This document shows, piece after piece, positions 17,198 through 25,424 of a DNA stretch of 64,000 bases. The position numbers and the translations under genes were made by a program. The stretch comes from CAZQFV01 sp964592645. GTDB lineage: Bacteria > Chloroflexota > Chloroflexia > DTKN01. Location: contig CAZQFV010000003.1 in NCBI GenBank assembly GCA_964592645.1, forward strand, positions 124,001 through 188,000, read 5' to 3'. The notes below the pieces were generated by a model, which was not told the DNA's origin, searched no databases, and was given only the letters and a program-made list of their open reading frames with translations. The number at the start of each line of letters is the position of its first letter. The stretch's first letter is position 1.

Positions 17198-18081
17198 CCG
17201 GCCACCCCCCCGCCGGCGCGCTCGAACAGCCATATCTGGTGATCGGCCAGCGGCCGCAGGCCGGCCTGCGCGGCCACCCAGTCCAGCTCGGCCTCTCCCG
17301 CCGGCACGGGCAGGCGCAGGCTGGGGGGCTGCGCGGGGTCGTGGGCCGGCAGATCCCACACCACCAGCAGCGCCCGCAGGAGCGCCAGGGCCTCGTGGCG
17401 CTCCCCGGCCAACAGGGTCACGTAGCGCGGGGTCTGTGGGGAGCGATAGACGACGATGGCCAGCGCCGCGGGGGCCGCGCCGCAGCCGAACACCTCCCCA
17501 CGGAACAGGTGCGCCTGGAGGCGGGGCCGGTCGAAGCGCATCCAGGTCCAGCCGACGCCATAGAGGCCGGCCGTCGCCCGGAGGAACGGCGCCGCGCGGA
17601 AAATGTCCCAGGCGCGGTTTTCCTCGTCGGGCGAAAGGGTCCGCAGGTCCGGCGCGGGCCCGCCTTCCTGGAGCGGCCGGCCGGTGTGCCGGACGACGGC
17701 CACCCGCCGAAACCCCAGGCGGTCCGCCAACTGATGGATCGCCGTGTTGTCCGAGGCCGTGGTGAACCGGGCCAGGGGGATGCCGCGGGCCGCCAGCCAC
17801 TCCAGTTGGGCCCGCGTGGTGGCCGAAGCCAGGCCCCGTCCGCGGCAAGCCGGGGCCACCCGCATGCCGGCGAACCAGGCCTCGGAGGGGCCCTGTAGGG
17901 TGATCTTGCAGACCGCCGCCACGACGCCGTCCACCAGCGTCACCAGCATGGGGCCGGCGGGGTCGCGCAGCCAGGAGTCCCAGACCTCCGGCAGGTAGTC
18001 GTGCCCTTCCCAAATCTGGGCGGATATCGCCATCACCGCGGCGTGATCCTCCGGCCGGGCCGGGCGAACAGACAGGTCCAT
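17194..18081 (-). CDS. GNAT-family N-acetyltransferase
   Basis: This is a GNAT acetyltransferase of 295 residues. The N-terminal domain starts MDLSVRPARPEDHAAVMAI and contains WEGHDYLPEVWDSWLRDPAGP, the acetyl-CoA loop VAPACRGRGLASATTRAQ, and NTAIHQLADRLGFRRV. The C-terminal half (from about 150) has no motif I recognise but parallels the 16199-17062 paralogue. The ATG at 18081 fits the family N-terminus. The longer frame upstream would cross the promoter at 18138-18166 and is not used. It is the first gene of the minus-strand run leading to the SBP and radical SAM genes. Confidence 0.87.
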   Translation of the reverse strand: MDLSVRPARPEDHAAVMAISAQIWEGHDYLPEVWDSWLRDPAGPMLVTLVDGVVAAVCKITLQGPSEAWFAGMRVAPACRGRGLASATTRAQLEWLAARGIPLARFTTASDNTAIHQLADRLGFRRVAVVRHTGRPLQEGGPAPDLRTLSPDEENRAWDIFRAAPFLRATAGLYGVGWTWMRFDRPRLQAHLFRGEVFGCGAAPAALAIVVYRSPQTPRYVTLLAGERHEALALLRALLVVWDLPAHDPAQPPSLRLPVPAGEAELDWVAAQAGLRPLADHQIWLFERAGGGVAG

Positions 18082-18137
18082 GGCCAGACTCCAGAATCGA
18101 CCCGGCAGGGCCCGCGCGCCCTGTCCGGCGATGGGCC

Positions 18138-18166
18138 ATTGTACCCCATCCCGAGCCGAGGCGCAA
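18138..18166 (-). promoter_or_regulatory. Sigma-70 promoter for the GNAT/SBP/radical SAM run
   Basis: The minus-strand reading is TTGCGC, a 17-bp spacer, then TACAAT, 57 bp upstream of the ATG at 18081. It belongs to the recurrent TTGCGC/TACAAT class of this window. Confidence 0.75.
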
Positions 18167-18235
18167 GTCGCGGACACCGGGCGCCTTGGCATAGCACACC
18201 CGGCGCTTGACCTTCAGGGAACGACCTGCGGCGCC

Positions 18236-20179
18236 CTACTCCTTCTCCCCACAGGGCAGAGAGAACCCAAAGGTGCTGCCCCGGCCCACTTCGCTCTCCA
18301 CCCACACCTGGCCCCCGTGCTGCTCGACCACCGCCTTAACAATGGCCAACCCCAGCCCCGTCCCCGGGATCCGGCCCCCCTCGGGCGCCGGGACCCGGTA
18401 GAACTTTTCAAATATCCGTGGCAGCGACTCCCGCGGGATGCCCACGCCGCTATCTTGGACCAGCACCGTAACTTGCCGTTCCGCCTCCCAGGCGCGCACG
18501 GTGATCGTGCCCCCCACCGGGGTGTACTTGATAGCGTTGCCGATCAGGTTGTCCAGGGCCTGGCGCAGGCGCAGCGGGTTGCCCTCCACCGGGCCGCAGG
18601 ATGCCGTGACATCCATCCGCAGCACGACATCGCTCGACTCGGCCTGAAAAGAGGCCGCCTGGACCGCTTCGACGATCAACTGCCGCAGGCAACACGGCTC
18701 GCGGACCGCCTCGATCCCCGATTCGATCTTGCCCAGGTCCAGCAACTCCTCCACCAGCCGGGCGGTGCGCTCGCTCTGGATCCGGATCTGCTCCGCGTAC
18801 TCCAGGGCTTCCCCTTCCACCATCTTCTCCAGGACCTCGGCGTAGCCATGGATATTGGACAGGGGAGTGCGCAGGTCATGGGAGACGACGGCGACGAACT
18901 CGTTCTTCAGGCGGTCGAGATGCTTGAGGTGGGTGATGTCCTGCATGACGGCGACCCAGCCGCCCTCCCCATGGGCGCCGAAAACCACCGTAGAGAGGGT
19001 GAAGAAGAGGGTCCGTCCGTCCGCCAGGGTCAGCTCCCCGGGCCGCACGGGGACCGTCCCCTCGCGCGCCCGGCGGAACGCTTCCACCAGGGGGCTGGAG
19101 GGCAGGGCCTCGGCGATCGGCCAGCCCATCGCTTGCCCCATGGCGATCCCCAGCGTCCGCTCCGCGGCGGGGTTGAGCAAGGTGATGCGCAGTTCGCGGT
19201 CGGTAGCGATGATCGAGTCGTCCGTCCCGGAGAGGATGGCCTCCAGTTGGGCCCGCTCCTGGCTGACAACCTCGAAGAGGCGGGCGTTGACCAGGGCTAC
19301 CGTGGCCTGGGAGGCGATCGACTGCAGCAGTTCCATGTGGGTTGGGCCAAACCGGCCGGCCTCCTCGTGTGCCAGTGTCAGCACGCCGGCGATGCGGTCG
19401 GGATGAACCAGGGGCACCGCCGCCGCCGAGCGCGTCACGAAGCTGCTCTGCGGCACGTTGACCCAGCGCGGATCCTGCTGGGCATCGGCCAGGAGCACCG
19501 GCTCGCGGTGCTTGATGACCCAGCCGGCCAACCCGTGCTGGACCACGCGGCGATGGACGGCGTCGGCCACCGTGGCCAACTGTCCCTGGCAGGAAAAGAT
19601 GTGCCGCAGGACGCCTCCCCCCTCGTCGAGCAGGATCAGGCTGCCCCGCGAAGCCCCGACGGCCTCGATCGTCAGCTCCAGGACGCGGGAGAGGGTGGCG
19701 TTAAAGTCCAGGTCCGAGCTCAACTCGCGGCTCACCCGGTAGAGGAAGGCCACCTTGTCCCTTTCCGCCCGGAGGTCCTCCTGGTCATGCTTGGACCGGA
19801 TCAGCGTGCGCACGCGCGCCAGCAGCTCGCTGCGGTCGGGGAACTTGGACAGGAACTCGTTGGCGCCGGCCTCGAGTCCCCGGACCTTGCTCTCGATGTC
19901 GTCGAGCACGGTGACCAGGATAATGGGCACGCCGGCCAGGGTGGGAGTGGAGCGGAAGCGGCGGGTCAGATCGAAGCCGTCTGTCCCTGGCAGGAGAAGG
20001 TCGAGCAGGATAAGATCGGGGGCCTTTTGGGCGATAGCGGCGCCGGCCTCCTCGGCATCGCCGGCCTCGCGCACCGCGTACCCGGCCTGTTCGAGCCATC
20101 GCCGGGCCCAGGCGCGGCTATCGGGGTCGTCGTCCACCACCAGGATGTCGTCGCGCGGATCATGGGGCTGCACAATCAT
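18236..20179 (-). CDS. Hybrid sensor kinase (REC-GAF-PAS-HisKA-HATPase)
   Basis: This is a cytosolic hybrid kinase of 647 residues. A receiver domain (10-130, VVDDDP, phospho-acceptor D60 in LILLDLLLPGTDG) comes first. A GAF domain follows (about 150-305), then a PAS domain (about 310-415, LEAILSGTDDSIIATDRELR), HisKA with H434 in FVAVVSHDLRTPLSNIHG, and HATPase_c (NAIKYTPVGG, DSGVGIP, GTGLGLAI). The receiver lysine lies in LSKFPDRSE, where most relatives have KPF, a small permutation near the switch lysine. I start at the second ATG, 6 nt after GGGGGA. The gene is monocistronic with a promoter at 20272-20300. Confidence 0.92.
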   Translation of the reverse strand: MIVQPHDPRDDILVVDDDPDSRAWARRWLEQAGYAVREAGDAEEAGAAIAQKAPDLILLDLLLPGTDGFDLTRRFRSTPTLAGVPIILVTVLDDIESKVRGLEAGANEFLSKFPDRSELLARVRTLIRSKHDQEDLRAERDKVAFLYRVSRELSSDLDFNATLSRVLELTIEAVGASRGSLILLDEGGGVLRHIFSCQGQLATVADAVHRRVVQHGLAGWVIKHREPVLLADAQQDPRWVNVPQSSFVTRSAAAVPLVHPDRIAGVLTLAHEEAGRFGPTHMELLQSIASQATVALVNARLFEVVSQERAQLEAILSGTDDSIIATDRELRITLLNPAAERTLGIAMGQAMGWPIAEALPSSPLVEAFRRAREGTVPVRPGELTLADGRTLFFTLSTVVFGAHGEGGWVAVMQDITHLKHLDRLKNEFVAVVSHDLRTPLSNIHGYAEVLEKMVEGEALEYAEQIRIQSERTARLVEELLDLGKIESGIEAVREPCCLRQLIVEAVQAASFQAESSDVVLRMDVTASCGPVEGNPLRLRQALDNLIGNAIKYTPVGGTITVRAWEAERQVTVLVQDSGVGIPRESLPRIFEKFYRVPAPEGGRIPGTGLGLAIVKAVVEQHGGQVWVESEVGRGSTFGFSLPCGEKE

Positions 20180-20271
20180 GGGCATTCCCCCACACTTGGG
20201 CCAGTATCCCTATCATACTCGGAAATGTTTGTCAAGTCAAGCCGGCCGCGCTTGCGGAACTGCCCCATCCC

Positions 20272-20300
20272 ATTGTACTACAGCGGCCGGGCGGATGCAA
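20272..20300 (-). promoter_or_regulatory. Sigma-70 promoter for the hybrid kinase
   Basis: The minus-strand reading is TTGCAT, 17 bp ending in TGTAG, then TACAAT. It is back to back with the asnS promoter at 20324-20352. Confidence 0.75.
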
Positions 20301-20323
20301 CTATACCCCCGATACGTTGCCAG

Positions 20324-20352
20324 TTGCGCGGTGGGCCCCTTGGTAGTATAAT
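20324..20352 (+). promoter_or_regulatory. Sigma-70 promoter for asnS
   Basis: The site has -35 TTGCGC, 17 bp ending in GGTAG, and -10 TATAAT. It is nearly 200 bp upstream of the asnS ATG, so the transcript carries a long leader that includes the small ORF at 20403-20480. Confidence 0.8.
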
Positions 20353-20402
20353 GTCCCTATCACAGCCCCCGGCCGTTCCCGCCCTCGCGTGAGGAGGAAC
20401 AG

Positions 20403-20480
20403 ATGCGCGATCCCATCAGGAGGTGGTTCATCGGCGCCGTGCTCCACGCGCAGCGCCCCTCCAACGGGATGATCCCGTAG
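20403..20480 (+). CDS. Possible leader peptide upstream of asnS (25 residues)
   Basis: A 25-residue ORF begins with ATG preceded by the strong Shine-Dalgarno GAGGAGGAACAG, about 50 bp after the asnS -10 box. It encodes MRDPIRRWFIGAV and ends QRPSNGMIP. Its single Asn codon lies near the end, just before the short palindrome CGGGATGATCCCG that overlaps the stop. This arrangement recalls leader-peptide attenuation, although one Asn codon is weak evidence and no terminator hairpin with a T tract is visible between it and asnS. Confidence 0.4.
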   Translation: MRDPIRRWFIGAVLHAQRPSNGMIP

Positions 20481-20544
20481 CTTTGGCACGCCCGGCTTCC
20501 AACATCCAACATCCAACAGCAGATCATCCCAAGGAGGGATTCCC

Positions 20545-21861
20545 ATGGCTCCGATTGTCGCCGTTTCCGAGTTGTCCCGCTACGACGGGCAAGAGGTCAC
20601 GATCCGCGGCTGGCTCTACCTCAAGCGCGAGAAGGGCCGGCTGATCTTTCTCCTGGTGCGCGACGGCAGCGGCCTCGTCCAGGGGGTCGCCTTTCAGCCG
20701 GAGATCGACCCGGCCTCCTTTGCCGCCGCCCAGGCGCTAACCCAGGAGTCTTCGCTCATCGTCACCGGCCTGGTCCGGGCCGACCCGCGCGCCCCGGGCG
20801 GCTACGAGATGGCCCTGCGCCACGTCCAGCCGGTGCAGATCACCCAGGACTATCCCATCTCTCCCAAGGAGCACGGCGTCGGCTTCCTGATGGAGCACCG
20901 CCACCTCTGGGTGCGCTCCTCCAAACAGCATGCCCTGCTGCGCCTGCGCGCCGAGGTCGAGGCCGCCTGCCAGGAGTACCTAAACGAGCGCGGCTTTGTG
21001 CGCTACGATACGCCGATCCTGACCCCCTGCGCCGCCGAGGGCACCAGCAACCTCTTTGCCACCCAGTACTTTGACCTGGGGATGGCCTACCTGGCCCAGA
21101 CGGGGCAGTTGTACGTCGAGTCCGGCATGATGTCGTTCGGCAAAGTCTACTGCTTCGGCCCGACCTTTCGTGCGGAGAAAAGCAAAACGCGCCGCCACCT
21201 GACCGAGTTCTGGATGATCGAGCCGGAGATGGCCTACTACGACCACGAGGACAGCCTGCGGCTGCAGGAGGAGTATGTCTCCTATATCGTCCAGCGCTGC
21301 CTGGAGCGGCGGGCCAAGGACCTGGAGGTGCTGGAGCGAGACCTGGCGCCGCTGCAGCGGGTGCAGCCGCCTTTCCCGCGCATCAGCTACGACGAGGCTA
21401 TCGAGCTCATCGCCCGGCACTACCAGGAGGTGGAGGAGTGCACGCCGCTCCCCTGGGGCGAGGACCTGGGCGCGCCGCACGAGACGCTCATCGCCAGCAA
21501 GTTCGACCGGCCGGTCTTTGTCTGCGGCTACCCGACCAAGGCCAAGGCCTTTTACATGGAACCACACCCCGAACGGCCGGAGGTGGCGCTCAACGCCGAC
21601 CTGCTGGCCCCGGAAGGGTACGGCGAGATCATCGGCGGGAGCCAGCGCATCCACGACCCCGACCTGCTGGAGCGGCGCATCGTCGAGTGGGGCCTGCGGC
21701 CGGAGGACTATCGCTGGTACGTGGACCTGCGCAAGTACGGCAGCGTGCCGCACAGCGGCTTTGGCATGGGCATCGAGCGCGTCGTCACCTGGATCGCCGG
21801 CACGCACCACATCCGCGAGGCCATTCCCTTCCCGCGGACGCTGGACAAGATCTATCCGTAG
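20545..21861 (+). CDS. asnS: Asparaginyl-tRNA synthetase
   Basis: This is a class IIb aminoacyl-tRNA synthetase of 438 residues that charges tRNA(Asn). An N-terminal OB-fold anticodon-binding domain (about 1-105, VTIRGWLYLKREKGRLIFLLVRDGSG) precedes the catalytic core. The core shows motif 2 (CFGPTFRAEKSKTRRHLTEFWMIEPEMA, with the TRRHL.EFW.IE signature) and motif 3 (SGFGMGIERVVTWI). Features such as TEFWMIEPE favour AsnRS over AspRS. The ATG has AAGGAGG 7 nt upstream. A 14-bp perfect hairpin follows the stop. Confidence 0.94.
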   Translation: MAPIVAVSELSRYDGQEVTIRGWLYLKREKGRLIFLLVRDGSGLVQGVAFQPEIDPASFAAAQALTQESSLIVTGLVRADPRAPGGYEMALRHVQPVQITQDYPISPKEHGVGFLMEHRHLWVRSSKQHALLRLRAEVEAACQEYLNERGFVRYDTPILTPCAAEGTSNLFATQYFDLGMAYLAQTGQLYVESGMMSFGKVYCFGPTFRAEKSKTRRHLTEFWMIEPEMAYYDHEDSLRLQEEYVSYIVQRCLERRAKDLEVLERDLAPLQRVQPPFPRISYDEAIELIARHYQEVEECTPLPWGEDLGAPHETLIASKFDRPVFVCGYPTKAKAFYMEPHPERPEVALNADLLAPEGYGEIIGGSQRIHDPDLLERRIVEWGLRPEDYRWYVDLRKYGSVPHSGFGMGIERVVTWIAGTHHIREAIPFPRTLDKIYP

Positions 21862-21881
21862 TGCATCTCCCCCGCAGCATC

Positions 21882-21916
21882 GCCGGAGGGGCGACTCTTG
21901 AGGTCGCCCCTCCGGC
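21882..21916. terminator. Perfect 14-bp stem-loop between convergent genes
   Basis: The arms GCCGGAGGGGCGAC and GTCGCCCCTCCGGC enclose a 7-nt loop, 20 bp after the asnS stop and 55 bp before the end of the M28 peptidase gene. There is no T tract on either side. It probably acts as a bidirectional terminator or 3'-end stabiliser. Confidence 0.65.
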
Positions 21917-21970
21917 AGAGTGGGGGGAAGTTCCATCCGGCAAGCACACCCCAAGGATCAATACCGCTTG

Positions 21971-23341
21971 CTACTCCTCGTCCTCGTCCTCGTCCTTCTC
22001 CTTCTCGTCGGCATAGTAGTCGATCCGCAGCCGCTTCTCCAGGTACTCGCGGATCTTTTTCTTCTGGTCGGCGGGGATCTCGCGCTCAAAGGGCAGCGCG
22101 GCAGCCTCGGCCACGTAGCGCCGCAGGAAGAGCTCGACAAAACGGCCGCTGCGCTCGAGGGATTCCGGGCTGAGCCAATCGATCACGTCGCGCGGTGAGT
22201 GCAGGAAAGTGGTCGTGCCGCCGCTGCGGGAAAAAGATACGGAAGGGATCCCGCCCTCGGAGAGCGGCGTGCCGTCGGAGGAGTACACCTCCTCGGCGAC
22301 CTCGTGGGCCATGCCGGTCTCCTTGGCCAGGAGGCGCACCGCGGCGGTCAGGTCGGCCGGCCCCAGGATCAGCGCGTGGTTCTGCCCCAGCACCGCCCCG
22401 TGCACGTCCAGGTTCACGCACAGCCGGTGCTGCTCGCACTCGGTGCGGTCGCGTCCCTTGACAAAGCCCTCGGCCTGGCGCGCCTCCTTGTGGCGCTTCT
22501 TCAGATCCTTGATGTAAAAGACGCTGCCCCGCAGGCCCAGCTCCTCGGAGCCCCAGGCCACAAAGCGCATGGTGCGCCGGGTGCCCGTCTGCTGAAAGAC
22601 GCGGGCCAGCTCCATCACCAGGACCGTGCCGCCGGTATTGTCGCTGGCGCCCTGGATGCCGATGGAGGTGTCGTAGTGGCCGCCGATGACCACGATCTCG
22701 TCGGGGAACATGCTCCCGCGCAGCTCGGCGATCACGTTCTGCGAGACGGCATCGGCCTCGGTGGTGCGCACCACGATACGCGCCCGGCGCGCCCCGGCCT
22801 TGACCAGGCGCACACCGTCCTCGTGGCCGATGCGCACGTTGGGGATGGCCCCGAACTTGGCCCGTACCTCGGGAACGGCCTCGATGCGGATCGGGGGCTT
22901 GCCGACCTCCATCTCGATGGCGATCAGCGCCAACGGCGCGAAGCGCATGAAGCGCTCATAGGCCGCGCCGCGGATGCCGCCCAGGGTCAGCACGATCTTG
23001 CCCTGCACCGCCGGCCCGATCTCTTCCTCGGCCCCCAGGTCCAGGAAATAGACCTCGCCGGTGAGCCCTTCCGGGGGGGTGTCGGCCGTCAGCCAGACCG
23101 CCTCGCAGGGAATCTCGCCCAGGGCCGGCTCCAGGATCTCCAGGCGCTTTTCCACCAGGCTGTAGTTGCGCACCGGGAACTCTTGCCGGCGCACCTCCAA
23201 CCCGAGCGAGCGGTAGTAATCGGCAATGTAGTCGGCGGCCTGGCGTTCGCCGTCGCTCCCGCCCAGCCGGCCGTCGATCTCCACCGCCAAGCGGTACAGG
23301 TGGGCATAGGCCCGTTTGCCGTCAAAGTACAGGTCGGTCAT
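21971..23341 (-). CDS. M28-family zinc aminopeptidase
   Basis: This is a peptidase of 456 residues with the M28 di-zinc core. The ligands are recognisable in GGHYDTS (His), GASDNTGG (bridging Asp), WGSEELGLRGS (catalytic Glu plus ligand Glu), VNLDVHGA (Asp) and TTTFLHSPRD (His). An inserted PA-like domain (about 85-205) precedes the metal sites. No signal peptide is seen, so it is probably cytoplasmic. The C-terminus ends in a very acidic tail (EKEKDEDEDEE). It starts 12 bp after the NurA-like gene and may be co-transcribed with it and the ParB-like gene. Confidence 0.92.
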   Translation of the reverse strand: MTDLYFDGKRAYAHLYRLAVEIDGRLGGSDGERQAADYIADYYRSLGLEVRRQEFPVRNYSLVEKRLEILEPALGEIPCEAVWLTADTPPEGLTGEVYFLDLGAEEEIGPAVQGKIVLTLGGIRGAAYERFMRFAPLALIAIEMEVGKPPIRIEAVPEVRAKFGAIPNVRIGHEDGVRLVKAGARRARIVVRTTEADAVSQNVIAELRGSMFPDEIVVIGGHYDTSIGIQGASDNTGGTVLVMELARVFQQTGTRRTMRFVAWGSEELGLRGSVFYIKDLKKRHKEARQAEGFVKGRDRTECEQHRLCVNLDVHGAVLGQNHALILGPADLTAAVRLLAKETGMAHEVAEEVYSSDGTPLSEGGIPSVSFSRSGGTTTFLHSPRDVIDWLSPESLERSGRFVELFLRRYVAEAAALPFEREIPADQKKKIREYLEKRLRIDYYADEKEKDEDEDEE

Positions 23342-23353
23342 CGGATCTCCTCC

Positions 23354-24544
23354 TTATATGCCTTTCATCTGCGCCTTGGCCGAAGGCGCTACATACACCC
23401 GCCGCCGGGCGAGCGCCTCCTCCACCGTCCAGGCGATGGTCTGGCGATCGCTACTCGTCAGGACCGCCTCCTGGTGGGCCAGAGACAGGGCCACGGGATA
23501 GCCGGCCGTCTCGGTCCGCCGGGGGCGGCACTGGTCCAACACGATGCCGTGGACCTGGTCCAGCAGGCCGGCGTCCCAAATCCACAGCGGTAGCTCCACC
23601 CGCGCCAACTGCGTGCCGGTGTGGAGGTAGAAAAAGGCCAGGCGCGGATCCTCGGCGCGCACCTCTTCCGGCAGCCGCCAGCTCGTCCGGCCGCGGTAGA
23701 TCGGCTGGAAGAGGGCGGAGCGCGCGCCGGCCGGCAGAAAGGCGAACAGGTCGCGGTCTTCCAGCCCCTGGAGCATAGCGCACTCCGCCGGCGGGCGCGC
23801 GCAGGCAGCGCAGTTGGCCTGGTCGGGGTCGGGACAGACCATAGCCATCAGCGTGCGCACCACCTCGCGGTGCGGGGTAATGTCGAACGAGGCCAGCAGC
23901 CGGCCGGCGCGCCGGAACTCGCTGAGGAGGTGCACGCTGTCGGACAGCATGCGGTCGCCAAAGGCCTGCTGCTTCTCCCCGCGGTGCTGCCAGAGGATGA
24001 TCCCGTCCATGAGCGCCAGGAGCGGCCGGCCGTGAGGATCTGGCTCCAACGCCTGCACCCCAGCCCACAGCGCCGCCAGCTCCTCGTAGGCCCGCAGCGT
24101 GTCCACGACCAGGCGGTCCACCTCCACCGGCTCCTCGCCCGGCAGGGCGATATGCATCTCCTCGTCGCGGAAACGGAAGCTCACCCGGTGGTCCAGCCAG
24201 GAGTCGGGGGGCTCGTAGGCCAGGCCGGCCAGGGCCAGGTGGATGACAGCGTACCGGATGGGCTGGTGCGGGTCGGGGTCGATGTCCGAGCCGTCGCTGG
24301 CCAGGACGCGGTAGGCGGTCACCGGCGCGGACAAGGGGTAGACCTCCGCCGGCTCCTCCCAGGGAAAGGCCAAGACCCGCGGCATCGCCCCCTGCGTGGC
24401 CGCCCGCAGCGCCTCGCGCGAGGTCTGCCGCAAGAGGGTCGCCGCCTCCCGGGCGCGGACGTCGCGTCCAGGCAGGAACTGGCCGGCATAGTAATCGGCC
24501 AGGGCACTGATCTGGGGCATAAGGCGGGCGAGGTCAAAGGGCAT
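23354..24544 (-). CDS. nurA: NurA-domain nuclease with a cysteine cluster
   Basis: This protein of 396 residues matches the NurA 5'-3' nuclease fold. The first metal-binding Asp lies in VLASDGSDIDPD (D84) and the second in LLALMDGIILW (D180). The C-terminus has the family segment AGYPVALSLAHQEAVLT. A four-cysteine group (C237, C245, C248, C255; CX7CX2CX6C) in the middle could bind zinc or an Fe-S cluster and is unusual for the family as I know it. NurA normally works with the HerA ATPase in end resection, but no herA is in view. It lies between the ParB-like and M28 peptidase genes, on the same strand. Confidence 0.78.
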   Translation of the reverse strand: MPFDLARLMPQISALADYYAGQFLPGRDVRAREAATLLRQTSREALRAATQGAMPRVLAFPWEEPAEVYPLSAPVTAYRVLASDGSDIDPDPHQPIRYAVIHLALAGLAYEPPDSWLDHRVSFRFRDEEMHIALPGEEPVEVDRLVVDTLRAYEELAALWAGVQALEPDPHGRPLLALMDGIILWQHRGEKQQAFGDRMLSDSVHLLSEFRRAGRLLASFDITPHREVVRTLMAMVCPDPDQANCAACARPPAECAMLQGLEDRDLFAFLPAGARSALFQPIYRGRTSWRLPEEVRAEDPRLAFFYLHTGTQLARVELPLWIWDAGLLDQVHGIVLDQCRPRRTETAGYPVALSLAHQEAVLTSSDRQTIAWTVEEALARRRVYVAPSAKAQMKGI

Positions 24545-24575
24545 GGTCGGTTGTTGGGTTTTGGGTATCGGGTAT

Positions 24576-24610
24576 CAGCTCTCAGCTCTCAACTCAGCTC
24601 TCAACTCTCA
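24576..24610. repeat. Short tandem AGCTCTCA-type repeat
   Basis: Iterations of AGCTCTCA and AGCTCTCAACTC lie between the NurA-like and ParB-like genes and run into the last codons of the latter (stop at 24601). It is low-complexity DNA and no function is evident. Confidence 0.6.
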
Positions 24611-25185
24611 TCTTCTCCCCTCACCCCGATCTCCTGCCCGCCCTCGGTCCCTTCCTGGAGCACAATCACCGGAACGGCCTCCATCCCCAGCGCCTCGGCC
24701 ACCCGGTACCAGTAGAGGCCGTCCAGGAGGGTATAGCCCGCCGGTTCCTCCAGGCGCGCCGGCCGCACGATCAGCGCCTGCGGCAGCGCGCCGCTCTTCC
24801 GGGCCCGCTCCTGACGGGCGGCCAGCTTGCGCGGGTTCAGGCGGGCCCGCTCCTGCCAGGGCCGCAGGTGGATCGTGCTCCTCGGCAGGGCGCGCGCCGG
24901 CGGTTCGACAATCGCTCGGACCTTCGGCAGGCCGGCCTCCACGGCCACCGCCAGGCGGGAAAAGCCGGAAAGCAAGATGTAGCCCCGGCCCTGCTGGCGG
25001 ACACAAATGGGCTCGCCGGGCCACTTCCCGCCGGCCCGGGCGCGCGCCACCCGGCCGGCGAAATCGGGCACCACCTCCGCCCGGCGGGGCCAGTCGGCCA
25101 GGTGCCCGGGGGCCTCCAGGCGCACCCGCGCGGTCGGAATCTCTACTACCCGCGGGGGCTCTGCCCCCCGGCGCGGCCGGGCCAT
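24601..25185 (-). CDS. ParB-like nuclease-domain protein
   Basis: This protein of 194 residues has two ParB/Srx-like blocks: VEIPTARVRLEAPGH with ICVRQQGRGYILLSGFSRLAVAVEAGLPKVRAIV, and a second one ending GYTLLDGLYWYRVAEALGMEAVPVIV. The pattern 'describe, then value, G/R-hxRh.Aa..lG...V.a.v' fits the ParB N-terminal domain, and a duplicated copy is apparent. No helix-turn-helix of chromosome-partitioning ParB is visible. It might act with the adjacent NurA-like nuclease. The ATG has AGGAGG 5 nt upstream, and a GTG six bases earlier is less well spaced. The promoter is at 25208-25236. Confidence 0.75.
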   Translation of the reverse strand: MARPRRGAEPPRVVEIPTARVRLEAPGHLADWPRRAEVVPDFAGRVARARAGGKWPGEPICVRQQGRGYILLSGFSRLAVAVEAGLPKVRAIVEPPARALPRSTIHLRPWQERARLNPRKLAARQERARKSGALPQALIVRPARLEEPAGYTLLDGLYWYRVAEALGMEAVPVIVLQEGTEGGQEIGVRGEDES

Positions 25186-25207
25186 CGCCACCTCCTATGC
25201 CAGGGGC

Positions 25208-25236
25208 ATTATAGGACGAAACGGGCCGGGAGTCAA
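25208..25236 (-). promoter_or_regulatory. Sigma-70 promoter for the ParB-like/NurA/M28 run
   Basis: The minus-strand reading is TTGACT, a 17-bp spacer, then TATAAT, about 23 bp upstream of the ATG at 25185. It is divergent from the plus-strand promoter at 25254-25281. Confidence 0.85.
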
Positions 25237-25253
25237 ACCGCCCGGCGTTGACT

Positions 25254-25281
25254 TGCCTTACGGCCCAGATGATGCTATAAT
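25254..25281 (+). promoter_or_regulatory. Sigma-70 promoter for the glycosidase array
   Basis: A perfect -10 TATAAT at 25276-25281 has -35 TTGCCT 16 bp upstream. A TTGACT six bases further upstream gives a 22-bp spacer and is less likely. The ATG is about 145 bp downstream, so the 5' leader is long. Confidence 0.7.
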
Positions 25282-25424
25282 GCCGCCGACCCAGCGTCGA
25301 GGGCTGCGCCGGGATGGTGTTTTGTATCCCTTGGGCCTGGGGTGCAAGAGATGGTTTCAAGTGTTCCAGAATCAGGACCCGATCCGTGTATCCATGGCAG
25401 AAATCTGCGTTCCAAGGAGGTAAG

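Noticed and set aside
14351..17242. 963-codon plus-strand frame
   Set aside because: It runs antisense to the SBP lipoprotein and GNAT genes, which have clear motifs. Its translation is Arg/Gln/Gly-rich with no family signature.
18080..20392. 770-codon plus-strand frame
   Set aside because: It is antisense to the REC-GAF-PAS kinase gene and crosses two promoters.
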